Positions 33,935 to 45,888 of a DNA stretch of 64,000 nt are shown here, in pieces (position 1 is the first letter of the stretch; each line of letters begins with the position of its first letter). Below the pieces are notes generated by a model. It had not been told where the DNA came from, did no database searches, and saw nothing but the letters and a program-made list of their open reading frames with translations. This DNA comes from Cunninghamia lanceolata (Eukaryota > Streptophyta > Pinopsida > Cupressales > Cupressaceae). The position numbers and the translations under genes were made by a program. Location: NCBI GenBank assembly GCA_027924645.1, contig BSBN01000494.1, positions 568,001-632,000 on the forward strand. The letters are read 5' to 3'.

Positions 33935-34130
33935 TTGCGCATTTGTTATCTGAAGCGGTGCATACATACAGACTTTATGCACATTTGCATCGACCTGCTA
34001 CGCTTATATCACCTGTTACCGCACATCTAATTTTTACCAGTACTGCGCATATGTGTCGACTTTATGCGCTTTTATCCTCTTCTATTGCGCATTTGTTCCT
34101 GCACATGCGTAACAGTGAGCACTTCCGCAT
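33935..34130 (+). repeat. TGCGCAT motif array, leader part 2
   Basis: TGCGCAT at 33936, 34044 and 34085, with variants TGCACAT, CGCACAT and TGCGCTT between them, embedded in phrases such as CAGACTTTATGC and GTCGACTTTATGC. Confidence 0.65.
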
Positions 34131-34594
34131 ACTTTGAGAGAAACATTTTACCACTTATGGGTACCCATTTTAGCCTAGTTCCAAACTTTGAGATCAGATC
34201 ATACCTTGCAGTTGCTTTCCTATCCATTTCGCATCAAACTCTCTCTTTCGTCGGTCGTCTCACCCACCTTCTACCAGGTCTCCCTAGAGCAAAGTCAAAG
34301 TATTCTATATCAGATCAGTGCAAGACCTTTTTTAGATCATTTCAGATTCAAGTAACCCTAGTAGGTCGCAGAACTTCGCTAGTGGTCTTGGTGCATGACT
34401 AGCCTCTACACAGTAAACGGGTATCGAGTACCCTTACTTGTGGCTATCATCTTGTATCGGTCATCTTACTTGGAATCATTGATCAAAAGAGTCCCTTGTT
34501 CAAATCTCATCATAAGTATCCTCTTCTCAGCAATCTCCACCAACATCTTACTAAAATCTCTAGTTTCATCCCACCACGTCCCACGTCGCCTTGC

Positions 34595-36532
34595 ATGGTT
34601 TTAACTAGATCTCAATACAAAAGACAAACTGAAATGGCTGGATCATCCAACCACATTGTTATCCCTCACAATAGTGATGAGGAAATCTCTCATGAAGAGT
34701 ATCAAGGACACCTCCAAGATCAGAAATTTCAACACTTGCTAGAAAAAGTGCTCCATGAGGACCCTCACAAGTACTTTATTCATCTTTCAAATCTGGGACT
34801 TAAGCTCCGCACTGACTTCGATCTCAACAAACTAAAAGAGACCGTAGAGGAAACTCCTAAAAACCACATTGGTGAAGATAAAGGAAAGAAAGTCATAGAC
34901 CCAAACATGCCCTTGGAATAAATGAGGAAACAAATTGAGTGCCTAATGCAACAAGTGACAGATCTCAAAATGGGAACAAGTACTAAAACTTACTCTTTGG
35001 AAGACATCGCACCGTACCCCTTTGACAAAAGTTTGAACATGGTGCCCTTTCCCTTTTGGTTTGAAGTTCCTAAATTTGATAAGTACAAAGGGAAAGGAGA
35101 CCCAAGAGATCATATTAGGGAATTTACCATTGCGTGCATGGAAGTAGCTCACAATGAGACCTTCTTAATGAGACTATTCCCTAGATCTCTAGGTAGTCAA
35201 GCCATGGAGTGGTTCTCAGGACTTCCATCGGGCGTCAAAACTTTTGATGAGTTAGTAAACAAGTTTGTCATACACTTCTCGTACAACATTGAATACGAAG
35301 TCTCCATGCTCGACCTATGCAATACCAAGCAAAAGAGTGGCGAATCCTTTGCCTCCTTCTTACAAAGGTGGAGACAACTCGCAAGCAAGTGCTCATATGA
35401 CGTACCTGAGAAGCAATTAATGGAGATGTTTGTCCACAACCTTAACTCTGATCTAAGCTACCAAATCCAAATTCAATTCCCTACCTCATTTTCGAAGGTC
35501 ATTGAGATGGGATTATTTATTGAGAAGGCTATGATCACCAAGGGGCAAATAAAGTTGTACAAGGACACCCCTAACTCTAACTACACTACAGACAAGTCAA
35601 ATTTTTGGACAAAGAATAAAAATGTTGTCAATGATGGAGTGGTTGATGCCAAAGTGGCGACTCCTAAACAACAACCAATATTCACTCTCAAAGGAGAGGC
35701 AAGCAACGCTATGCCCAACAAAACATTCTCTTAGAAATCAAGGCCATGGTACAACTCAAATCCTAGGCGAAAGTTCACACCACTGGGAGAGTCCCAAGAG
35801 TCTGCATTAAGAAAGCTATTGGCCAACAATGAGATCACTCTACCACCAACTAGCGACTATGAGCCTCAAATGAAACCTCACTATTGGAAAGACACTAATT
35901 TCTGTGAGTATCATAGAGGAAGAAGTCATACGACCAACAATTGTATCCGTCTCAAACATGTTATTCAAGACATACTTGATCAAAATCAAGGAGGTGCTCA
36001 ACAACATACCTCTAATGAGACGCATGTGGCATACAAGGATCCACTTCTCAACCACGACAAGCCATACAACAACAACAACAACAACGGCAACAACAATAAC
36101 AACCGCAATAGGCAAAATCAAAATAATGGGAATAGTAATGCTAATTATGCAAGTGTGCCGTTCGATTATACCATCAACTGCATATTAGAGCACATCCCAC
36201 AAGTCAATGTGGTCACACCCAAACATCAATCAGAACCAAACAAAACTGATTGCAACATTATCACCCGTAATGGTAAGGTCACGTTAAACATGCTCCCTCC
36301 AAGGTCGTCACCTTCTCAGTCTAATTCCCATCAGTATAGTGTCATAGACCAACTGCGAAAAATTCCTGCCCACATTTCTATCTTAGAGTTGTTGCGTCTA
36401 TCTCCTTCCCACAAAGAGATTCTCGAAAAAGCCCTAGTGGAAACAACTGTGCCCACGAACTTGGCCCAAGAGAAGTTTCAAGCCATGGTAGGAAATCTAA
36501 CCTCCTCTAGTATCTTATCATTTACCGAATAG
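34595..36532 (+). pseudogene. gag of the Tat-like element
   Basis: Start: ATG at 34595 (MVLTRSQYKRQ); one frame continues to 36532 with in-frame stops only at 34919 and 35732. The capsid core is clear at 35040-35520: FPFWFEVPKFDKYKGKGDP, RLFPRSLGSQAMEWFSGLPS, FASFLQRWRQLASKC, MFVHNLNSDLSYQI. At 35890-35950 is a single zinc-finger-like motif (FCEYHRGRSHTTNNC), typical of Tat and related gags, then an Asn run (36064-36120). The protein would form the RNA-packaging particle. The two stops make it inactive unless read through. It is continuous in frame with the protease. Confidence 0.88.
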
Positions 36533-37005
36533 GATGACCTCTCAGTGTCTCAGCCTCATAACACACCCTTGCATATTGTCGCTTTCATTCATAAACACCG
36601 TATCAAAAGGGTTCTCATTGATGGAGAAGCTGGTTTAAATATTTGCACGCTCAAGCTAGTCCTTACATTGGGGTTCTCTAAAAATGCAGTGGATCCAAGG
36701 AAAAAGATTACCATTAAAGCCTATGATGAAGAGGAAAGAACTACTAAAGGAACAGTGGTGTTACCAATACAAGTGGGACCAGTAATAAAGGATGTTGTCT
36801 GCCAAGTCCTAGACAAGGAGCTAGCCTATAATATTCTCCTAGGTAGACCATGGATTCATGCCATGAAAGCTGTACCTTCTACCTACCACCAATACATAAA
36901 ATTCCCTCATAACGGAAAACAAGTCACCATCCAAGGTGATCCTGACCCCTTCAGCATTGCAACTCTGTCTGCTCAAAGCCAGATTACATCATACCCAACA
37001 ATAGA
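36533..37005 (+). pseudogene. Aspartic protease of the Tat-like element
   Basis: In the gag frame after a TAG at 36530: LHIVAFIHKHRIKRVLIDGE (active site D-G as LIDGEAGLNI; most relatives have LIDGGS), then VLPIQVGPVIKDVVCQVLD and ILLGRPWIHAMKAVPSTYHQ. A frameshift at about 36990-37005 separates it from pol: the next open frame reads ASTTPTPQHESTSEAS. Confidence 0.8.
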
Positions 37006-38439
37006 GCATCTACGACCCCTACCCCACAGCATGAGTCTACCTCTGAAGCTTCCTCATCCAAGCCCAAAGAGCAAAAAATTACCATCAAAGAAACAGGAGT
37101 AGGGGAATACTCCATCGAGCACAGCCTCAATTTAGCCAAAATGCCTCTATCTCCTAGATCCTTTGGGCGACCCAAACATTTTCCAAAGCCATATGCTCCT
37201 CCTGCACCTCCTACAGCTCCCTTTGTAAAATGGGGGACCCTATCAGATGAAACAAAGGAAAGAGATATCTTACAATGGCTCTATACAGAAGAAGAAGAGA
37301 ACACACAACAAGAGCCACCTAAGCTCCCAACAAAAATCTATGGGCGAGTTGAGTATATCTTACACATAATGGGTTATGAAGGACAAGGTCCAATTGGCCT
37401 AAGAAAAGAAGGAATAATAGAATCCATTCAACTTTCTTCATCCTCATTGGAAAGAAATACAAAAGGTCTAGGATACAAGGACAAGGGCAAAGCAAAAGCA
37501 AATGCTTGTCTTGTGGAAATGATCCATAACCTTCAAGAGGACAGTGGTACAGATTCCAATGAATATGAGTGGGATGAGCTGACAGAGCACTCCTATGACG
37601 ACAAAGAAGTTGACATCGTTCAAACTTATAGCCCCTACCATGAGGGACAAACGCTTGTGCATAGACCATTAGAGTGTGATTCACCAGTTCCTGAGAATAT
37701 GACTTTTGAGGAAGGTTCAAGTTTTATCGCAATAAATAATTTGGAGAAAAGTACCATCCCAGACCCTATCCCTACCAATATCCCTCACATATCCATTCAA
37801 ACTATCAACAAATTAGATCTATCCTTTGACTCCGTCCCCCTTGTGCATCCTGAACTTATCGATTGGGATCTACAAGGAACCCCGCAACTAGACATGTTCC
37901 AAAACGATGATGCCTACACTGACTACATGGAACTCAGGGACTACCTACCTACAAGAGATCATAAAGATGGCTTTATCATTGAGCTCAATACCATGGCTTA
38001 TTTCAGAGAGGGTGCCAAGCCTTCCAGTTGCAAAAATATCAAAATAAAAACTGGATCTGATGGTGAAAACCGCTCTGCGGCAGTATCAGATCCCAAAATA
38101 GTAAAAAGAAAGGACGCATCCAATGGTGAAAACCCAACTGTGACACTTGACGATGGAAGGCTTGACACTCTCCCCGACGACATGCACCAGGAGAAGTCTC
38201 AGATTGTTGTGGAACCTACAGAACCTGTTAACATTGGAACAGAGGAACAACCTAAGATCATTCACTTTGCTAAGTCTTTGACTCCACCAGAAAAGACCAA
38301 GTTTGTACCATTCTTCAAGAAAAAGCAAGTCAACTTTTCTTGGTCATACATAGATATGCCAGGATTGGATCCAGATTTGATTCTACATCATCTTCCACTG
38401 GATCCAGGAGTGAAACTAGTCAAATAGAAACTTAGAAAG
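37006..38439 (+). pseudogene. Protease-RT linker with G-patch-like segment
   Basis: Open from 37006 to a stop at 38425. It contains a G-patch-like segment at 37353-37480 (ILHIMGYEGQGPIGLRKEG then TKGLGYK), a linker of about 250 residues rich in Asp and Glu, and two short internal repeats (SDGENRSAAVSDPK and SNGENPTVTLDDG, 38060-38155). It ends at the conserved RT entry (FFKKKQVNFSWSYIDMPGLD, 38310-38369). G-patches usually bind nucleic acid or helicases; the role in these elements is not known to me. Confidence 0.75.
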
Positions 38440-40392
38440 ATGCATCCACACATTGCACTGCTAGTGAAAGAAGAACTCAAGAAACTACTCGATGTAGGGT
38501 TCATTAGGGCCATAGACTATTCAGAATGGGTCTCCAACATAGTACTAGTATCCAAACCTGATGGCCGTGTTAGACTATGCAATGATTTCAGATATGTAAA
38601 CAAAGCTTGCCACAGGGATGACTTTCCGTTGCCAAATATAGATATCATAGTTGACTTAACAGCAGGGCATACCATGTTATCTCTCATGGATGGCTTCTCT
38701 GGATACAATCAAATCAGGGTAGCACCAAAAGACCAACATAAGACAACTTTTACTTGTCCATGGGGCACCTTCTACTAGAATGTCATGCCATTTGGGCTAA
38801 AGAACATGGGAGCCACATATCAACGTGCTATGGCCACTATCTTCCATGATATGATGCACGTCACAATGGAGGACTATGTAGATGATATCCTTGCAAAGTC
38901 ACTCACAAGAGAATCACACCTGGATGTGCTAGAGAAGGTCTTTCAGAGACTAGAACAATTCAAAGTCAAGTTGAACCCAAATAAATGTGTGTTTGGAGTC
39001 ACCTCGAGCCAGCTCTTAGGCTTCATTGTATCAACAAATGGGATTGAAGTGGATCCTGCTAAAGTCAAGGCCATCATGGAAATGCCACCGCCAAAGAATA
39101 TTACTCAACTGCGGTCTCTACAGGGCAAGTTACAAGCAATCCGTCGGTTCATATCACAACTGGCAGACAAGTGCCAACCTTTCAGCCATCTCCTACACAA
39201 GAACATTCCATTTAGATGGGATGAGAAATGCGAAGAGGCATTCAACAAACTAAAGGAATATCTTATGAACCCGCCTATCTTGATGCCTCCTATCCAAGGA
39301 AAATTGTTGTTACTTTACATATCTGCTATGCCAATAGCTCTTGGGGCCCTCCTAGCACAACAAGATTATGAAGGTAAAGAAAGGGCTGTCTATTACATCA
39401 GTCGCACATTGGTGGGTTATGAACTGCAATACTCTCAAATAGAAAGATCATGTCTTGCTATGGTTTTTGCTTCCCAAAAACTACGAAATTACATGCTAGC
39501 ACATCCAGTCAAGCTTATTGCAAAGATAGATCCATTGAAATACCTATTAAGCAAAGTAGCTCTAACAGGTCGCCTAGCCAAGTGGGTAATGCTCCTAAGT
39601 GAATATGACATTGAGTATGTAGACAGAAAGGCTATGAAAAGACAAATCATTGCCGATAAGTTAGTAGAAGCACCATTACCAGATACCACACCAATGACAT
39701 TTGAGTTTCCAGATGAATCCTTATTTAATATCACAACACACTCATGGAAGCTCTACTTTGATGGATCCTATACAAACCATGGATCGGGGGTAGGAATTTT
39801 GTTGGTCACTCCTCACAGCGACACCATACCTAAGTCTTATCATCTGTTATTCCCATGGACAGACAATATAGCAGAGTATGAGGCCTTGGTCATTGGTCTC
39901 AAAATGGCAACATAATGGAAAATCAAAGAGCTACATGTCTATGGTGACTCTTAATTGGTGATCAATCAAGTCAATGACGACTATCAAACCAAAGATGAGA
40001 AGCTTATCCCATACAAGCGCATGGTCGATGACTTTAAAGAGTACTTTGTGATCATCTCCTTTGAGCAGATACCTCACATTGAAAACAAAGCAGCATATGC
40101 CATGGCCACTATTGCCTCACTCCTTGAGATCCCAGAGAATGCGTCACAGTATGAGTTCTTGGTGGAATCAATTCAGCAACCAGCTTACGATCTTTCTAAA
40201 ACACACTCCATATGCCTATTAGTTGGATCTGATTCACCTTGGTACAATAAGATTTACACTTATCTCAAGGATAACACCCTCCCACCTAACTTATCTTCAA
40301 ACCAACATCGAACCTTCATCCACCAAACCTCTCGTTATACCATTATTGTTGACACCCTATACCAACGTGGTCTGGATGGTACTTTACTCTGA
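38440..40392 (+). pseudogene. RT and two RNase H domains of the Tat-like element
   Basis: RT: LLVKEELKKLLDVGFIRAID (38458), NDFRYVNKACHRDDFPLPNI (38581), LMDGFSGYNQIRVAPKDQHK, MPFGLKNMGATYQRAMATI (38785), EDYVDDILAKS (38869; catalytic YVDD intact). Connection: FGVTSSQLLGFIVSTNGIEV. First RNase H: LLLYISAMPIALGALLAQQD (39303; the first Asp of the usual DAS is altered), VYYISRTLVGYE, ERSCLAMVFASQKLRNYML. Second, archaeal-type RNase H: WKLYFDGSYTNHGSGVGILL (39748), NIAEYEALVIGLKMA, VYGDS. Stops at 38776 (TFY*NVMPF), 39913 and 39952 (GDS*LVINQ) disrupt one otherwise continuous frame. It would copy element RNA to DNA. Confidence 0.9.
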
Positions 40393-41491
40393 TGTTTAAA
40401 ATGAGAAGAATCTCAAACTGACTTACGAGATGTGCACGAAGGGATCTGTGGAACACACTATAGTAGTCCTTAGCTAAGAAACTCATGCATTTGGGTTATT
40501 ATTGGTTGAACATGGAAATAGATTCATATCAGTTTGTGAAAAAGTGCAAGCAGTGCCAGATACATGGAAACCTGATACATGCACCAGCTCAAGAGCTGAG
40601 ACCTTTAATGACACCTTGGCCCTTTTGTCAATGGGGACTTGACCTTGTGGGCAAAATCCACCCACCCTCATCCAATGGCCACAAGTTCATAATAACCGCC
40701 ACTGAATACTTTACCAAGTGATTGAAGCCGTTCCCCTCACCACCGTCACAGGTAAACAAATTTCCTCATTCATCCTCAATTACCTCATTTGCAGATATGG
40801 AATTCCCTCATCCATTATCACAGATAATGGAAGACCTTTCAAGAACCAGGATGTATAAGATCTTTGTGACAGATTCAAAATCCAACACCATTTCTCCACA
40901 CCCTATTACCCCCAAGGCAATAGCCAATCAGAAGCATCTAACAAAACAATCTTGAAACTCCTCAAGAAGACAATCAACGATGCTGGCCATGATTGGCACA
41001 TCCAACTCAACCCCGCTCTGTGGGCCTATCGAACCAGTATATGTACTCCCACAGGTGCTATCCCTTACACCCTTGTCTATGGATCAGAAGCCATTTTGCC
41101 CATCGAGGTCGAGCTACCATCTCTAAGGGTGTTGTTAAAAGGTCTCTTAACTAATGAAGAGTACATAATTTCTAGATTGCAAGAGCTAGAGCTGCTAGAG
41201 GAAAAGAGATAGAAGGCCTTCAATCATCTCAAGGCATACCAACAAATGATGTCAGGAAGCTACAACCATAGAGTTCGTCCAAGAGTCTTCAAGGTTGGAG
41301 ATCTGGTACTTAAAGAAAATCCCCACAATCAACAAGATCAGGAAAAGAAAGGCAAGTTTGAACCCAATTAGCTTGGGCCTTATGTGATCGTTGCTGCCTA
41401 TGGATCGGGCGCATATCAGGTAGCAACATTAGAGGGTGAGTTGTTCGATGACCCAATCAACAGTATGCATCTTCGCCGGTTCTATACCTAA
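40393..41491 (+). pseudogene. Integrase of the Tat-like element
   Basis: Zinc-binding part: HEGICGTHYSS, then LMHLGYYWLNMEID and CKQCQIHGN (40480-40570). Core: WPFCQWGLDLVGKIHPPSS (40618, first catalytic Asp), IPSSIITDNGRPFKN (40801, second Asp), YYPQGNSQSEASNK (40898, Glu). Then LWAYRTSICTPTGAIPYTL (41020), YGSEAILPIEVELPS and the C-terminal SMHLRRFYT ending at 41491. The D, D, E triad is preserved, but frames change at about 40400, 40722 and 40950 and there are stops at 40858, 41210 and 41369. It would insert the cDNA into the genome. Confidence 0.88.
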
Positions 41492-41594
41492 GAGAACCCC
41501 AATGTAAGAGGGGCATAAAAATACAAAAAAAATAAAAAAATAAAAAAAATACAAAAAAATCAAAAAATGAAACAACAACAAAAAAATTGTCCTT

Positions 41595-41720
41595 TGGTGA
41601 AAACCTGGAAAATAGGTGCCTTGGATAGGTATCATGATGAAAACCTGGCAAACAGGTGTCATGTGTACTTCTAGCTTTCGTGCAAATAAAAAACAAGTGG
41701 TGAAAACCTGGTAAATAGGC
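41595..41720 (+). repeat. GGTGAAAACCTGG repeats
   Basis: Three spaced copies, each followed by an A-rich piece and then AGGYG (for example AATAGGTGCC, AACAGGTGTC, AATAGGCGTT). Confidence 0.7.
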
Positions 41721-42734
41721 GTTACTTGTGATAAACTACTTCCTCCATCTTTGGGAAACCAATCACCTTGTGTCCATTCTTCCTTCAATCGTGTCCCATT
41801 CGATCCATATCTGTTTCATAATAAAACCCTAACGATAACCTATCATGGCTTGATACTCTATCTCTTTTGTCACCTTGTCAACCAAAGTCTTATCCAATAT
41901 CCCATCCACAGTGTCAGCCTAGCATAGCGTCTGTCATTAGTGTCCGCATGGTCCAAGTCCATGAACTACATTGCCTCTGCGTTGTCACGTAGGCAAGGCC
42001 ATTTCTCAAATCCGCCCCTGAGGCTCCCACTTGCCCATCCATCCCATATCCGGTCCTTCTATCTATTTCAGTCCGCACCACTTTCTATTGCCCAGGTCTT
42101 AGGTCCATTAGGGTTCACCCCGAACTACGTTGCCTCTGCGTCGTCACGTAGGCAAGGCCATTTAGCAATGAGCCCCCGAGGCACTAGGTCAATCCCCTAG
42201 GGTCCGTCTCACCAATGAGGATTGTGGAGCCTTTCACAAGGCATGCAAGCGCACGAAAAAATCGCCCAATGATGAAATAAAGCACTTCAAAATACTTGCA
42301 CCATTAAGATGTCAAAAGCAAACACCATTTGCATCCATTATACATCCATAAAAACATCCATATCCCATGCAATAAAAGATCCACAAAATGCAGAGTACCA
42401 ATACAAATAAAAGCTTGTGAGTCTTTCTACCAAGTCAGTCTTTCAATCAATCATCTGTCTATCATTGTGCCATCTTTGTGTCGATTGAGTACATTTGGAC
42501 ATAACAAAAACATAGCATAGTTTGCATATCATATCACATGAGATAGTCATTAACATAATTAAATCATTTGCATACATAATAAATGCATTAGATCATCCAT
42601 ATCCATTTGCATCATACATAACACAATACCCACAAAAAAAATCAAAAACATAGGCAAAGACATGTAGAGCATCGTATAAACTACATCATCAGGTAGCTAG
42701 CATAACACATTTTTGTATATCACATAGCATCATA

Positions 42735-42865
42735 TAAACATCTAAATCTGCATTAGATAACATCACATATCATCAAATAATCATCTAAGTCTGCATTAGA
42801 TAACATCACATAGCATCAAATAATCATCTAAGTCTGCATTAGATAAACATCATATAAACATAATC
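42735..42865 (+). repeat. Tandem repeat, ~43-bp unit
   Basis: Three units, each holding CTAARTCTGCATTAGATAA followed by CATCACATA-CATCAAATAA. The third ends in ACATCATATAAACATAA. Confidence 0.7.
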
Positions 42866-43139
42866 ATAGTATGCATCACATGTGTACCATCATACAATAG
42901 AAATGCATCTATATATCATAAACAACTACATATATAGAGCGTCAATAGCTGCATCATCATATAAATGTCAAATAAAACGTGTCCAAATGTACAATATCCA
43001 AGGTTCGTCTTTGAGTCAATATCATATATAGTGTATACATCTCAATAAATAATGATACATGTCCCAAAGTGCAAAAATGGTACATATTCATGTCAGGCTA
43101 TCTAAGCCATCAAAAGAGTGTATACATAAAAATCAAAAT

Positions 43140-45120
43140 CTGTACAAAATGTGGGCTAGCCCTACTGCTATGGGCCACTACTCCCAGCACTGCCCTCTCC
43201 GTCCCCTCCTTTGCTGGCCCCCGACTACTGTGGGCCCATCACAGAGGCTCCTGACCATGAACCACTTGCTCTTTGCGAGGCCACATACTGGCTCCTATAG
43301 CTAGGTGCCTTCTGCTCTATTGGTATAGCACCGTGATACAGCCCCTGATAGTACTGTGTCTGGGCTTGCGCTTTGGCAAGCTCATCCTGTACCTGTGCCA
43401 GCTGCCCCTGTACCTATGCTAGCTGTGCCTGTACTTGTGCAAGCTGTGTATGTGCCTACTCCACCTGTCCAACTAGGAAGCTGCTAGTACCATTTGTGCC
43501 CAGGGTTGCCACTGCCGCGTCTCTCTCTACTCTGATGGCCCACACCCTTGCCAAGGCTGCGTCTCGCTCTCTAGAGAGCTCCAACACGTGTCCTGCATCT
43601 GACTCCTGCTGAGACTCAGCCATCCTAAGCTATGCCCTTAGCTGACTAACTTGTCCCCTCAACATAGCAATGGCCCACTCCTGAGCATCTGGCTGCACTA
43701 GACCCTGCGGAACCTGTCCCTGTCCTTGCACCTGCGGCTGGGACACCTGCTGTGGTGGTGGCATCTAAACTTGCTGTGCAACCTATGGCTATACTACCTG
43801 CTGAGGGTGAGAAGATCCCTCCCCAGATCTCCTCCTCTGTCTTGGTCCTCCTCCTCCTCCTCCATCTCCTCCGTCTCCTCGTCCTCATCCTCCTCCATCT
43901 CCCCGTCCTCCTCTCCTCCTCCGCCTCCTCTTGCCAGCCCTACCCTCATCATCTGAATCCTCCTCGTCTATGCGAGGAACCAGCTCTCTGGGCCTTGAGT
44001 ACCTCAAAAAAGTGTGAGCGGCAAACCACTCCTCATAATCTAGAGTCATCCCTGCATCTACTATCTCTCTACTCATGGGCCAGGCAACATAAGGCAGCTA
44101 CCGAAACTCTGCCAGAGCCTCCTCATAGGACGCTACTGGGCCCCATCTAAACCTCTCTGCATGTGTCTGTGTAAACAATGCCTGCCCCTGTGGTCGACCC
44201 TATCTCATCCTGAACTGTCTCAACACTCTGCTGACAATCTATCTCTCCAATATAAATTAGGTCCTGCCTATGAGCCACCGAGTCTGAAAACAATATGGCA
44301 ACTCGTCGTCCTCGTCATCCTAGTGCTCACACTCTAGGTAGGGGCGTCAGATAACTACATCTACACCATCCAAAGCGTGCCTCTAATACTTGAGCTTTCC
44401 CAGCTTGTGCTGGGAAATCACTCCTGTGTATCCATAGCTATAGGGCTCATCTCTCTGTGTCGAAAACACACAAATCAGTCTGGTGATGGCAATGTACTCC
44501 CATAGCCAAAACTGTAGCAGTGAAACACCTGCTGATAGACTGGCACCCCTGTGGTATACCACCTGATGCATATCGTGGTATAGGTGCACCAAGACACAGA
44601 CACCTCATGCATAGCGGGTGCCCTCTGTGATCATCCTCTCCATGATCCTTCCCCATCCAATCAGGAACCTGTGCGATCTCATATCAAGGCATACAACGCC
44701 TTCGATCAATCTTGCAACTATCCTAGGGAAGTAGTCATAATAATCATGTATATCCTATCAGGAGATAACCTGACAGTCTAGCTCAAGGTCATCAAACACC
44801 CGTTTGCACTCTGTGAGTCCTACGTCCCGCTGAGGATCATACTCTACAAGCTCACCCTGTATTGGCAAGTGTAATACCCTGTAGACATCCTCAAGAGTCA
44901 CCGCCATCTCGCTAGTCGGGAAGTGAAAAGTCCCATCCTCGCTATGGAACCTCTCCACTACTACAGTCAGCAAACTGAGGTTCGCACGAACCTTGACATG
45001 AAGCAAATGTAATCAAGGCCCATTGTGCTGAGTGCCTCTCGATCTATCTCCATAAGCATATAGCACTGCAACATTGGTAAGGGAAACTGTTCCCTCGACA
45101 TAAGTGTATCTCAAATGTCC
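43140..45120 (-). pseudogene. Antisense plant-mobile-domain ORF inside the Tat-like element
   Basis: It runs opposite to gag-pol. From about 45115 on the minus strand: MLMEIDREALSTMGLDYICF; after a frameshift near 44995, VVERFHSEDGTFHFPTSEM and VTLEDVYRVLHLPIQGE, the signature of the plant mobile domain (compare LVERWRPETHTFHLPxGEMTVTLQDV). LLQFWLWEYIAITRL (44490-44535) matches the LLQLWxWEhI box of the domain. Then PYVAWPMSREIVDAGMTLDY, an acidic/basic low-complexity stretch (SDDEGRAGKRRRRRRGGRGD, 43900-43960), a Gln-rich region, and a coiled coil (ELSRERDAALARVWAIRVER; QLAQVQDELAKAQAQTQ) to about 43320. Several stops break it. Related domains occur in host MAIN/MAIL1-type proteins and in some plant Gypsy elements; the function here is unknown. 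Confidence 0.8.
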
Positions 45121-45339
45121 TCCTACAAGCACGCAAGGTAATGTGTCAACCTAAAGCTGTAAAATACCCTGCTTAACATATCTAAAGAATCATATCATTA
45201 ACTTAGCATATCAAATTGATCAAAACAACATACTACATCTCTTGACTAGATTCCTGCAATCACGGAGATAGCTTATCGATTGACGCATCGAGCAAGATGC
45301 CAATCGAGTCAATTTTGTTAAGTGAATATGACTATCTTA

Positions 45340-45560
45340 TGCATATGTGCTGAAACAGAAGGTAAATGCGCAATTCCTCAACAAATGTGCCACTTTTGGC
45401 AGATGCACTGCAACATTTCTTAAATGTGCCGAACCATATCAGAAGCACAGCTACACCTTGTGTATGTGCAGCCTAATCCTATGCGCCGGAAGACATCATA
45501 CATGCGTAGCCAAATAATGCATGCACTGACTTGTAACATGCATGTGCAGCTTCATAACCT
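45340..45560 (-). repeat. TGCGCAT motif array, antisense orientation
   Basis: Plus-strand ATGCGCA at 45366, ATGCGCC at 45481, CATGCGTA near 45503, and ATGTGC variants at about 45340, 45385, 45425, 45466 and 45543: the reverse complement of the motif found in the 5' leader. Confidence 0.6.
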
Positions 45561-45876
45561 ATATGCATCGCACCAAAATGGATGGGCAGTTTTGCATGGT
45601 ATATGTGTTGAACTGCGATCCTGCACTTTTGTTTACCCTATTTTTGCCTAGCATTTATTGCGCCCATAATTGACCCTAGGTGAAGTTTTTCAAGATACAT
45701 ACCGGTGGTCCTGCCTCAACTGGCTGATCAAACTGTCAAACTCGCTCAAAGCGGTACTCCTCGCGCGAAATATCCATCTCAATGCTAACTGCTCTATGCT
45801 CCTATGCTCTCCTAAGCTCTCAAGGACAAACCAACTGAAGCCAAGTGTACAAATGACTTGTCTTGTGGACCCAGCT

Positions 45877-45888
45877 CCTATATATAGC
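45877..45888 (-). promoter_or_regulatory. Candidate TATA box for the antisense ORF
   Basis: The minus strand reads GCTATATATAGG, a plant-consensus TATA context, about 770 bases upstream of the antisense ORF. Confidence 0.4.

Larger units (their letters stand above)
32460..34594 (+). other. Long 5' leader of the Tat-like element
   Basis: A non-coding leader of about 2.1 kb. Two zones (32521-32755 and 33935-34130) are made of spaced copies of TGCGCAT or close variants (TGCACAT, TGCGCTT, GGTGCAT). Between them lies GC-moderate sequence without open frames (33100-33760) and A-rich sequence (33769-33930). Purpose unknown. Confidence 0.6.
41492..43139 (+). other. 3' non-coding region of the Tat-like element
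   Basis: After integrase: an A-rich run (41516-41580); three copies of GGTGAAAACCTGG or GATGAAAACCTGG (about 41598, 41637, 41699); a direct repeat of about 60 bases (ACTACATTGCCTCTGCGTTG at 41965 and ACTACGTTGCCTCTGCGTCG at 42125); and tandem units round CTAAGTCTGCATTAGATAA (42743-42850). No ORF is convincing. Confidence 0.6.

Noticed and set aside
36061..36120. Possible trinucleotide-repeat gene feature
   Set aside because: It is the Asn run in the Tat gag, a usual low-complexity linker.
41940..42200. ORF with repeated Ser-Arg-Arg-Gln-Gly-His phrase
   Set aside because: Produced by a 60-base direct repeat in the non-coding 3' region of the Tat-like element.
42735..42865. CRISPR-like array
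   Set aside because: Tandem, contiguous, imperfect units without unique spacers, inside a plant retroelement.
43373..44150. Plus-strand ORFs rich in Ser, Cys and Leu
   Set aside because: Mirror images of the Gln/Arg/coiled-coil-coding antisense plant-mobile-domain ORF.
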